A DNA stretch of 64,000 bases from Nocardioides sp. TRM66260-LWL (lineage in GTDB: Bacteria; Actinomycetota; Actinomycetes; Propionibacteriales; Nocardioidaceae): NCBI RefSeq assembly GCF_020075545.1, contig NZ_JAIQZK010000004.1:281817-345816 (forward strand). The letters are read 5' to 3'. The notes beneath the pieces were generated by a model. It made no database searches. It was not told the DNA's origin and was given only the letters and a program-made list of their open reading frames with translations. Positions 1-8,300 of this stretch are shown piece after piece. The position numbers and the translations under genes are program-made. Positions within the stretch are counted from its first letter, which is position 1; the number at the start of each line of letters is the position of its first letter.

Positions 1-148
1 TGCCCGCCAGCCGGCCGAGCTCGTCGACCTCGGGCAGCGCCCACGCGGCGCCCCACCGGGCCAGGCCCTCGCGGAGCGCGGCGTCGTCCGCGGTGCTGTG
101 ACCCACCAGCGGCGGGGCCTGGTTGGTGACCTCGTGCGTGCTCGTCAT
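1..148 (-). CDS. AidB-type acyl-CoA dehydrogenase family protein, N-terminus only
   Basis: Only the first 49 codons lie in the window; the gene runs off the left edge. The start is the ATG at 148, preceded by an AGGAGAGG ribosome site. The reading begins with a T-H-E-V-T-N-Q-A-P-P-L segment, which matches the opening of AidB-like flavoproteins (E. coli AidB starts T-H-T-V-F-N-Q-P-I-P-L), a branch of the acyl-CoA dehydrogenase family linked to the alkylation response and to unknown substrates in actinobacteria. It is divergent from the PaaX-type regulator. The catalytic part is not visible, so the activity is not assignable beyond family. Confidence 0.75.
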   Translation of the reverse strand, partial: MTSTHEVTNQAPPLVGHSTADDAALREGLARWGAAWALPEVDELGRLAG

Positions 149-261
149 GGCGTTCCTCTCCTGCGGGCCGACGCGGGGGCGTGCCGTCGGTCACACTGTT
201 GCACTACGAGCGTCGCGCGACAAGGCTTATGCAATGGTCGCTCCTGTGCCAGGTTGAGGCC

Positions 262-1002
262 GTGGCCGATCCGCACGCTCCGACCGCCGGGACGCGACCG
301 CTCTCCGTGCGCTCGGGCGTCGTCAGCGTGCTGCTGGGCTGCCACCCGGAGTCGTTGTCGTCACGACGGATCGTCGCGATCGGCCGCCACCTGGGCATGG
401 GCGAGTCCGCCGTCCGGGCGGCCCTGACGCGGGGCGTCGCCGCCGGCGACCTCGAGCGGACGCCGGACGGCTACCGCATCGGCCCGCGCCAGCTGGAGCG
501 GCACCGGCAGCAGAGCGAGGCCGTCGCCCCCGGGCCGGCCGCCTGGGACGGCACCTGGGAGACCGCCGTCGTCGTCGCGGCCGCACGCCCGCCCGCCGAG
601 CGCACCGCCCTGCGCGCCCTGCTGCTGGGCCACCGGCTCGCCGAGCTGCGCGAGGGCGTGTGGCTGCGACCCGCCAACCTCGGGCGCCCCGCCGGCTACC
701 GAACGCACCCCGACGTCCACCCGTGCACGTCCACGCACGACCACCCGGCCGAGCTGGCCCGACGGCTCTGGGACCTCGACGCCTGGGCGTCCACCGCACG
801 CCGCCTCGTCGACGACCTCGCCTCCGGACGCGACGCCGCGCCCGCCGAGCGGCTCGCGGCGGCGGCGCTGCTCGTCCGCCACCTGCGCACCGACCCGATC
901 CTGCCGCCCGCGCTGCTGCCGGACGAGTGGCCGGGCGCGCTCGTCCGGGCGGCGTACGCGGGCTACCAGGCCGAGCTGCGCGAGCTCGCCGCCGGGCTCT
1001 AA
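262..1002 (+). CDS. PaaX-type transcriptional regulator
   Basis: The product has the PaaX family pattern: an N-terminal winged helix (S-V-R-S-G-V-V-S-V-L-L-G, then a G-M-G-E-S-A-V-R-A-A-L-T-R recognition helix) followed by a W-x-G-x-W-E-T-A-V-V central domain and a helical C-terminus. PaaX proteins are GntR-like repressors that usually respond to aryl- or acyl-CoA esters. I prefer the GTG at 262, which puts the helix-turn-helix at the usual distance from the N-terminus; an in-frame ATG at 229 would add 11 residues. It is divergent from the AidB-type gene, so it may control that gene. Its ligand is unknown. Confidence 0.75.
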   Translation: MADPHAPTAGTRPLSVRSGVVSVLLGCHPESLSSRRIVAIGRHLGMGESAVRAALTRGVAAGDLERTPDGYRIGPRQLERHRQQSEAVAPGPAAWDGTWETAVVVAAARPPAERTALRALLLGHRLAELREGVWLRPANLGRPAGYRTHPDVHPCTSTHDHPAELARRLWDLDAWASTARRLVDDLASGRDAAPAERLAAAALLVRHLRTDPILPPALLPDEWPGALVRAAYAGYQAELRELAAGL

Positions 1003-1187
1003 GCCACTCCCCCGAGCGCCCGGGACCGTCGCTGATCGATCGATCGGTGAGTCGTTGTCCCCGACTTGTCGGGACGAAGGTCCCGCCGCGCCCGGGACGG
1101 CTCAGGCGCGACCCGGTCGGGTCCGAAGTCCCGTCCATCGGGCGCTTGAAGCAGTCGGGCGCCGTGCACAGTTAGGACTCGCCCGCC

Positions 1188-3455
1188 ATGACCGAGATCC
1201 TCGACCTCACGTCGGACGTCTCGCCCACCCACTCCCGGCCGCAGCTGCCGCACCTGCTGCCCTCGATCCTCGAGGAGCTGCCGACGCGCGTCATGATCGC
1301 CGACCGCGACCTCGTCATCACCTACCTCAACCCGGCCTCGCTGCAGGCCCTGACGGCACTGGCCGACTGGCTCCCGGTGGCACCGGATCGGGTCGTCGGC
1401 TCCAGCCTGGACGTCTTCCACACCGATCCCGGCCACCAGCGCCGACTGCTCGCCGACCCCGCCCGGCACCTGCCGCGCCAGACGCTGATCACCCTCGGCC
1501 CCGAGACCCTCGACCTGCGGATCGCCGCGCTCCACGACGAGGACGGCGCCTACGTCGGCGCGATGGCCACGTGGGACGTCGTCACCGAGAAGATCCGCCT
1601 CGAGGCCGAGGTCGCGCGGATGACCTCGATGATGGAGCAGGCGCCGACCAACATGATGTTCGCCGACCGCGACTTCACCATCACCTACATGAACCCGCGC
1701 TCGCTGGAGACCCTGCGCGGTCTCGAGCAGCACCTCCCGGTGCCGGCCGACCGCGTCGTCGGCTCGAGCCTCGACGTCTTCCACAGCAGCCCGGCCTACC
1801 AGCGCGGCCTGCTCGGCGACCCCGCGCGGCACCTGCCGCGACGCGCGCACATCCAGGTGGGTCCCGAGACCCTCGACCTCAACGTGTCGGCCATCGTCGA
1901 CGCCCAGGGCGGGTACATCGGCGCGATGGCGACCTGGGAGGTCATCACCGAGCGGCTGCGGCTGGAGTCCGACCGGACGGCGGCGGAGGAGGACGCCGCC
2001 GCGGCCAACCGCGTCGAGGCCGGCGTCTCGGCGGCGCTGACCGAGCAGGAGGCGATCATGGTCGCCATCGAGCGGGTGCGGCAGGAGTTCGGCTGGGCCT
2101 ACGGCTCGTTCTGGCGGGTCGACCCCGACGAGCAGGTGCTGCGGTTCGTCGCCGAGTCCGGCGACGTCGGCGAGGAGTTCCACCGGGTCACGCTGGCGGC
2201 GACCTTCGCCGAGGGCGTCGGGCTCTCGGGACGCGCCTGGGCCGCCCGCGACGTCTTCTTCACCCCCGACCTCGGCGAGATGACCGACTGCGTGCGGGCC
2301 CCCGTCGCCCAGCAGGTCGGCGTCCGCTCGGGGGTCTGCTTCCCGATCATGACCGGCAACCGCGTCGTCGGGACGATGGACTTCTTCAGCATGGACGTCA
2401 TCGAGCTCTCCGAGCGCCGGGTGACGGTCCTGCGCACCGTCGCCCGCCTGGTGAGCAACGCCCTGGAGCGCATCGCCCAGCAGACCGCCGACCGGGAGGC
2501 GGCGGCCGACCTCACGGCCAAGGTCGCCCAGATCCTCGACGTCGTGCGGGTCGCCGCCACCGGAGACCTCACCCAGGTCGTCGGCTTCACCAGCGACGAC
2601 GAGGCCGGCCAGGTCGCCGCCGCCCTCAACGCCCTGCTCGCGCGCCAGCGCGCGTCGATGGCCGAGATCGGCGGCACCGCGCAGCGGCTGTCGGTGGCCG
2701 CCGACGAGCTCACGGCGCTCTCCCAGACGATGGACCACGGCGCGAGCGCGACCTCGGAGCGCGCCACCAGCGCCAGCACCTCGTCCGAGGAGGTCAGCGC
2801 CGCGATCCAGACCGTCGCCGCGGCGGCGGAGGAGATGACCGCGTCGATCCGCGAGATCGCCCAGAACGCCACCGAGGCCGCCAGCGTCGCGACCGGCGCG
2901 GTCGAGATCGCCGGCTCCGCGCAGCGCACCGTCGCCAGCCTCGGGGAGTCCTCGGCGGAGATCGGGCAGGTGATCAAGGTGATCACCTCGATCGCCCAGC
3001 AGACCAACCTGCTGGCGCTGAACGCCACCATCGAGGCCGCCCGGGCCGGCGACGCCGGCAAGGGCTTCGCGGTGGTCGCCGGCGAGGTGAAGGAGCTCGC
3101 GAAGGAGACGGCCAAGGCCACCGAGGACATCAGTCGCCGCATCGAGGCCATCCAGGGCGACACCGAGGGCGCGGTGACCGCGATCGCCGAGATCGCGGCG
3201 GTGATCCGGCGGATCAACGACATCCAGACGACCATCGCCTCCGCGGTGGAGGAGCAGACGGCCACCACCAACGAGATCGCCCGCAACGTCACCGAGGCCG
3301 CCAACGGAGCGGCGGGCATCGCGGAGGACGTCACCCAGGTGTCGTCGTCGGCCGACGACACGCGTCAGGGAGCGCGCAACTCCCTGGGCTCGGCCACGCA
3401 GCTCTCCCAGATGGCCGGCGATCTCCAGGGGCTGGTGGGCCAGTTCAGCTTCTGA
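1188..3455 (+). CDS. Soluble methyl-accepting chemotaxis-type sensor, PAS-PAS-GAF-MCP
   Basis: This 755-residue protein has two PAS-like domains (about residues 25-140 and 143-262) that are near repeats of one another, sharing [20 protein letters not shown] and G-A-M-A-T-W. A GAF domain (about 275-430) follows, then a short HAMP-like linker and a canonical receptor signalling hairpin whose conserved tip ([18 protein letters not shown]) starts near residue 605. I see no membrane segment, so it should be cytoplasmic and sense an internal ligand such as a redox or heme cofactor. No che genes are nearby, so the partner kinase is elsewhere. It converges on the DedA gene across a 55-nt gap. Confidence 0.9.
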   Translation: MTEILDLTSDVSPTHSRPQLPHLLPSILEELPTRVMIADRDLVITYLNPASLQALTALADWLPVAPDRVVGSSLDVFHTDPGHQRRLLADPARHLPRQTLITLGPETLDLRIAALHDEDGAYVGAMATWDVVTEKIRLEAEVARMTSMMEQAPTNMMFADRDFTITYMNPRSLETLRGLEQHLPVPADRVVGSSLDVFHSSPAYQRGLLGDPARHLPRRAHIQVGPETLDLNVSAIVDAQGGYIGAMATWEVITERLRLESDRTAAEEDAAAANRVEAGVSAALTEQEAIMVAIERVRQEFGWAYGSFWRVDPDEQVLRFVAESGDVGEEFHRVTLAATFAEGVGLSGRAWAARDVFFTPDLGEMTDCVRAPVAQQVGVRSGVCFPIMTGNRVVGTMDFFSMDVIELSERRVTVLRTVARLVSNALERIAQQTADREAAADLTAKVAQILDVVRVAATGDLTQVVGFTSDDEAGQVAAALNALLARQRASMAEIGGTAQRLSVAADELTALSQTMDHGASATSERATSASTSSEEVSAAIQTVAAAAEEMTASIREIAQNATEAASVATGAVEIAGSAQRTVASLGESSAEIGQVIKVITSIAQQTNLLALNATIEAARAGDAGKGFAVVAGEVKELAKETAKATEDISRRIEAIQGDTEGAVTAIAEIAAVIRRINDIQTTIASAVEEQTATTNEIARNVTEAANGAAGIAEDVTQVSSSADDTRQGARNSLGSATQLSQMAGDLQGLVGQFSF

Positions 3456-3510
3456 GCCCCAGCTGCGTCACCCGCGTCACCGGCACCGCTCCAGGCGGCG
3501 GGTCGTGCGT

Positions 3511-4155
3511 CTACGAGCGGACGCCCGACCCGTCGCCGGCGGCGCTCGGGGCGGCGTCGGCCCGCTTGCGCCGCACCCGCCACACGACGAGCGCGACGAC
3601 CGCCAGCACGGCGATGACGACCGCCGAGCCCTCGCCGATGCGCGAGGCGACCTTCTCGTAGGACGCGCCGGCGAAGTAGCCGACGAGGCAGAACGTGACG
3701 CCCCACGCGAGGCCGCCGAGGGCATTCCAGGCCAGGAAGGTGCGGTAGCGCATCCGGCTCAGGCCGGCCAGCCCCGGCATGACGGCGCGGAAGAAGGCGG
3801 TCCAGCGGGCGAGGAACACCGCCGGTCCGCCGCGTCGGCGCAGGGTGTCCTGGGCGGTCTCGATGCGATCGCGATGGCGGCGGATCGGGCCGAGCTCGAG
3901 GATGCGCGGGCCGTACCGCTTGCCGACCTCGAACCCGACGGTGTCGCCGACGACCGCGCTGACCACGACGACGATCACCAGCGCGACGATGTCGAGGTGG
4001 GCCTGGCTGGCCAGGAAGCCGCCGAGCAGCACCGCGGTCTCGCCGGGCAGCACGAAGCCGATGAAGACGGCCGCCTCGCCGAAGACCAGCAGCGCGATGA
4101 TCGCGTAGGCCAGGCCGGGCGGCACCTGACGGATGGCGTCCAGGACCGCGTGCAC
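3511..4155 (-). CDS. DedA family membrane protein
   Basis: A 214-residue integral membrane protein with the DedA/SNARE-associated layout. A hydrophobic segment leads into F-I-G-F-V-L-P-G-E-T-A-V-L-L-G-G-F, then come G-D-T-V-G-F-E-V-G-K-R-Y-G and the arginine-containing F-L-A-R-W-T-A-F-F-R-A-V-M-P-G-L-A-G motif, and C-terminal helices end in a basic tail. DedA proteins act in membrane lipid translocation and envelope homeostasis. I chose the GTG at 4155; a longer reading from 4296 would add about 47 residues that look unlike the family. No neighbour suggests a specific role. Confidence 0.88.
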   Translation of the reverse strand: MHAVLDAIRQVPPGLAYAIIALLVFGEAAVFIGFVLPGETAVLLGGFLASQAHLDIVALVIVVVVSAVVGDTVGFEVGKRYGPRILELGPIRRHRDRIETAQDTLRRRGGPAVFLARWTAFFRAVMPGLAGLSRMRYRTFLAWNALGGLAWGVTFCLVGYFAGASYEKVASRIGEGSAVVIAVLAVVALVVWRVRRKRADAAPSAAGDGSGVRS

Positions 4156-4387
4156 GGGCGGACCGTACCCGCGCCGACCTGTCCGACACCTGACGATCGC
4201 CCCCGCACGGGTGGGCGCGCTCGCCCGGACGGCGCCGTGGCGTCGCTCACGTCGCCTGAAACAGGAAGCAGATTGCCGGTAACTTCTTGCAGGCAAATCG
4301 CTTCATGCCTGCGCGGCGTCGTCCGGCCGCGCGTCCGACGCGGCCCCCACGGCCGCGACCCGTCCGACGTGTCATCAAGGAGCCCCG

Positions 4388-5248
4388 ATGGACCCCCACG
4401 CCTCGAGCGCCACCAGCCCCGCCAGCCCCGCCCGGGGAGCGACCGCTCCCCTGCTCGCCGACCGGGTCGTCCTGGTGACCGGCGTCGTCACCCAGGAGTC
4501 GATCGCCTACGGCGTCGCCCGCCGCGCCACCGAGCTCGGCGCCGAGGTCGTCCTCACCGGCCTCGAGCGCGACCTCGACAAGGCGCGGGACGCCGCGGCG
4601 TCGCTCGGCATCGACACCGTCATCTCCTACGACGCCACGCAGCCGGAGGCCGGGGACGCGGTCGTCGAGGAGATCCGCGAGCGGCACGGACGCCTCGACG
4701 CCGCCCTGCACGCCATCGCGTTCGCGCCCCGCATCGCACTGTCGGGCTCGATGCTCGGCGTCGACCCCGTCGGCCTGGAGAAGGCCTTCCGCACCAGCAC
4801 CGTCAGCTACGCCGAGACCGCGCGGATCCTGCAGCGGCTCGCCCCGGCGTCCGGCGGCAGCCTGGTGGGCCTCGACTTCGACGCGGTGGGCGCGTGGTCG
4901 GTCTACAACTGGATGGGCGTGTGCAAGGCCGGGCTCGAGGCGCTCAACCGCTACCTCGCCCGCGACCTCGGCGCGGTCGGCATCCGCTCCAACCTCGTGG
5001 CCGCAGGCCCGATCCACACCCGCGCCGCCGGCGGCATCCCCGGCTTCGACGAGCTGCTGGACGCCTGGGCCGAGCGCTCCCCGCTGCCGTGGGACCCGCG
5101 CGACACCGAGCAGGTGGCCGACTCCGTGTGCTTCCTCTTCTCCGACCTGGCGCGGGCCGTCACCGGCGAGATCCTGCACGTCGACGGCGGCTACCACGCC
5201 ATGGCCGCGCCGCTGCGCCGCGTCGAGCAGAGCGCGCCCGAGGCCTGA
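4388..5248 (+). CDS. fabI: Enoyl-[acyl-carrier-protein] reductase, InhA/FabI type
   Basis: This SDR-fold enzyme performs the last, NADH-dependent reduction of each fatty acid elongation round. It carries the divergent FabI signature: a V-T-G-V-V-T-Q-E-S-I-A-Y nucleotide-binding start instead of TGxxxGxG, A-I-A-F-A-P, and the Y-x6-K catalytic pair at Tyr173 and Lys180 within Y-N-W-M-G-V-C-K. R-S-N-L-V-A-A-G-P-I and a C-terminal G-E-I-L-H-V-D-G-G-Y follow, all matching mycobacterial InhA. An AAGGAG site lies 6 nt before the ATG at 4388. The first 20 residues are a Ser/Ala/Pro-rich extension absent from InhA. A strong hairpin terminator follows. Confidence 0.9.
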   Translation: MDPHASSATSPASPARGATAPLLADRVVLVTGVVTQESIAYGVARRATELGAEVVLTGLERDLDKARDAAASLGIDTVISYDATQPEAGDAVVEEIRERHGRLDAALHAIAFAPRIALSGSMLGVDPVGLEKAFRTSTVSYAETARILQRLAPASGGSLVGLDFDAVGAWSVYNWMGVCKAGLEALNRYLARDLGAVGIRSNLVAAGPIHTRAAGGIPGFDELLDAWAERSPLPWDPRDTEQVADSVCFLFSDLARAVTGEILHVDGGYHAMAAPLRRVEQSAPEA

Positions 5249-5273
5249 TCGGCGGATCGTCCCCGCAGGCACG

Positions 5274-5301
5274 AAGGGCCCCGCCGCTCGGCGGGGCCCT
5301 T
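5274..5301. terminator. Bidirectional hairpin terminator between fabI and the RHS gene
   Basis: A perfect 12-bp stem (AAGGGCCCCGCC against GGCGGGGCCCTT) closes a 4-nt GCTC loop, 25 nt after the fabI stop codon. It also faces the end of the convergent RHS gene. It forms the first half of a composite element repeated at 11225-11288. Confidence 0.8.
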
Positions 5302-5305
5302 CGAC

Positions 5306-5339
5306 GTCTGACGACACCGTGGCAGCTGCATCCGGTGCC
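5306..5339 (+). repeat. 34-nt direct repeat, left copy, following a hairpin
   Basis: This 34-nt block begins GTCTGACGACACC and ends GCATCCGGTGCC. It recurs at 11255-11288 with one mismatch (C at 5326 versus G at 11275). Both copies lie 4-5 nt downstream of a GC-rich hairpin in the same orientation, and the pair brackets the RHS gene. Confidence 0.9.
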
Positions 5340-5376
5340 CGGACCTACGCGACGTGCGCCGTTTGCGGCTCCGGAA

Positions 5377-8300
5377 TCACGGGCGGAGTGGGAACTGGCC
5401 CGGGTCGACGACAGGTGGGTAGGAAGCGTCTCCCGAGCCCGAGCTGCCCGAACCGATGCCCTGACCCAGGTCCAGGCCCGTGGTCGAGCCGCCCCCCTCG
5501 CATGTGCTGCAGAAGTACTCGCGGTCCGTGCCGGTCGGATCCGAGTACGTCGCCGGGCTGTTGCCGGCGTACGAATACGGATTCGTCTGCGCTGGGTCGT
5601 AGGGAACCAGCAATGGGTCGACGCTGATGAATCGTCCGATCGCTGCGTCGTAGTAGCGAGCGCCGACCTGGGTGAGGCCGTTGGCGTCTGTCGGCTTGTC
5701 GAGGAATCCGTGGTCACCGGACCACGCCGACTCCGTGCCGGCGCCCTTGCGCGCTCGGCCGAACGGGTCGAACCTGCGCTTCGTGTAGTTGCCGCTCCAG
5801 GGGTCGATCTGCACCGTGCCCGTGTCGTGGTGGTCGGCGGCGAGCATGCTGATCTCGCTTCCGGCGCGGGTGGCGACCACCTTGCCGTCGAAGGTGTACC
5901 AACGCTGTCCGACCGTGGTCTTCGTTCCAGCCGAGTCGGTGGTGCGGCGGATCTCGGTGGAGTCGAGGTAGAGCGTCGTGGTGCTTCCGTCGTGGCGGAC
6001 GAGTCGGTTGCCGTCTGCGTCGTAGAGGTTGGTGATGGTGTTGGTGCCCTCGACTGCTCTGGTGAGGTTCCCTTCGCTGTCCCAGGTCAGGGTCTGGCTG
6101 CCGCGGGTCGTCATGTTGCCGGTCTCGTCGTATTCGTACTTGGTGGTCTTGGGGGTCCCGGTGCCGACGGCGGTGCTGATCGAGGTGACAGCGTGGGGTC
6201 CGCCGATCGCTGCGCTGCCGCCGGGTGTGGCGGCGTTCGGCCCGGAGGTCGGATAGCCGTAGGTGACCAACGTGTCGTCGGAGCCGGACTTGACGTGCTT
6301 GACCTCGGTGCGCCGGTTGCCGATGCGGTCGTAGGTGTAGGTCGACCAGTAGGCGCCGGGCGTCGTGCTCATCAGTGCCCGGGACGGAGTGCCGCATGAG
6401 CCCGAGGCGATCGTCCAGGCCTCGGTCATCTCGCCCAGCGGGTCGTGGTCGAAGCACTGGATGTCCTTCGTGCCCGCCGTGTCAGCCACGCGGACGACGT
6501 TGCCCGCGTCCTCGTATCCGTAGCTGATGTCGCTGATCGTCCCGGTCGCCTGGTTGGAGACCAGGTTGCGCTCCAGGCGCCGGGTGCCCTCGTCGTAGAA
6601 CCAGGTCTGGTAGGTGAACCGCCCGCTCGCGGTTCCCGACGTCGTCTGGAGGAGCTCGCCGTAGGGGGAGTAGGTCGAGTCGATCACGATGCTGGCGGCG
6701 CCACCGAGTCTCGCGGGTCGCCCGAGTCGGTCGTAGTAGTAGCGGATGGTCTCGTCGGTCATGCCGGCCACCGACACGGGCGTCTTCGTGAGGAGCGCAC
6801 CGACCGAGTCGTACGACATGGTCGTGGAGTAGGAGCCTCCGAGACCAGCGGTGATGCCGGTCGACGGCACGGTGCTCGTGGTGCCGGTCGGGAGACCGAG
6901 CGCGTTGTAGCCATCGATCCGCGACACGAACCTGGTCGTGTCGTCACCGGGCGTCGCCCAGCGGGTCGACGAGGTCAGTCGCCCAGGCGAGACCGTGTCG
7001 TACTCCCAGGCGGCGCGGATCCGGGACCGATCCGCACTGGCGCCGTCGTAGAGCCCGACCTTGCGGCCGAGCTCGTCGTAGGCGGTGAACAGGCTCCGCC
7101 CCCGAGCGTCGACCGTCGTGGTCGGTCGGTCGGCGTCGTCGTAGGAGACCCGCGAGGAGCCGCGGTCGGGGTCGCTCATCGCGATCCGGTTGCCGCGCAG
7201 GTCGTAGGTCCATCGCCACACGTCGCCCCCGGCGTCGGTCATCCTCGTCAGGCGGCCGGCGAGGTCGTAGGCGTACCGGGTGCGGCGGACGGCGCTGGTC
7301 GCGGTCGTGCGCCCGAGATGACGGTCCACCCGGATCGTGTGGCCCCGGACGTCGTACACCTCCGTCGTGGGGGTGCCGCCGGCCGGCGGTTCGACCCTCG
7401 TGCGGTCGGCGTCGTAGATGGTCCTCGTCCGCCAGCCGGCCGAGGGGCTCTCCTTCGGCTGGTAGACGTCGACGCGGAGCCGACCGGCGCCGTCGTAGAC
7501 GAAGCGGTGGTTGTCGCGCACCTGGGCCAGCACCGGCGCGAAGTAGGTGCCGCTCGGCCTGCTGCCGACCACGGCGTACGGGCCGGCCTCGCGGACCTTC
7601 TGCCCCTTGGAGTCGTAGGCGATCGTCGTGACGACGCGATCGGTGTCGGCGTCGGCCGCCGGCTGCTGGGTCTCGACCTCGCGCAGCATCGCGTCGTAGA
7701 TGCTGAACGACGAGACGTAGGTGTCGTCGGCCAGCCGGGTCCGGGTCTCGACCGAGGAGTAGGTGGTCGGCGAGAGGCGGTAGACGTAGGAGACGTCCGG
7801 CCCGACCTCGCCCTTCGCGCGGCCCGGGCGCCACACGTCGGTCAAGCGGCCCAGCGCGTCGTAGTCGGCGGACGTGACGCCGCCGTCGACGGCGACCACG
7901 CGGACGGGCAGACCCCGGCCGACGCCGAAGGTCGTCGTCGTCGACTGGCCCTTGGCGTTCGTGCTCGTCTGCTCGGTGACGGGGCCGAGGTCGGTGCCCT
8001 CACCGCTCGGCGTGAACGACACCGTCGACCGGTGGCCCAGGCCGTCGGTGGAGGCGACGACCCGGCCGCGGGCGTCGTACTCGGTGGTCGCGGTGGTCCT
8101 CCACGTCGCGTTCGGCACGGTGCCGCTCAGCCGCTGCTCGACGGTCCGATCGCCCCGGGTGGGCGCGACGCCGAGTCCGAGACCGTCGTACTGGTAGCGG
8201 GTGTCGCTCAGGATCGCGGAGCTCGACTCCGCAAGCACCGCCGACGGGCAAGGTCCCGTCGACTCCTGCTGACGCCTCACAGGCGTGAGTAGCCACAGGT

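Noticed and set aside
999..2738. Long open frame on the minus strand opposite the chemoreceptor
   Set aside because: It is a high-GC shadow: low-complexity Gly/Arg/Asp-rich reading with no domain, and the plus-strand gene has clear domains. The same holds for other long frames opposite real genes.
5377..5530. C-terminal RHS tail as a small toxin
   Set aside because: About 50 Gly/Ser/Pro-rich residues with no fold and no immunity gene beside it.
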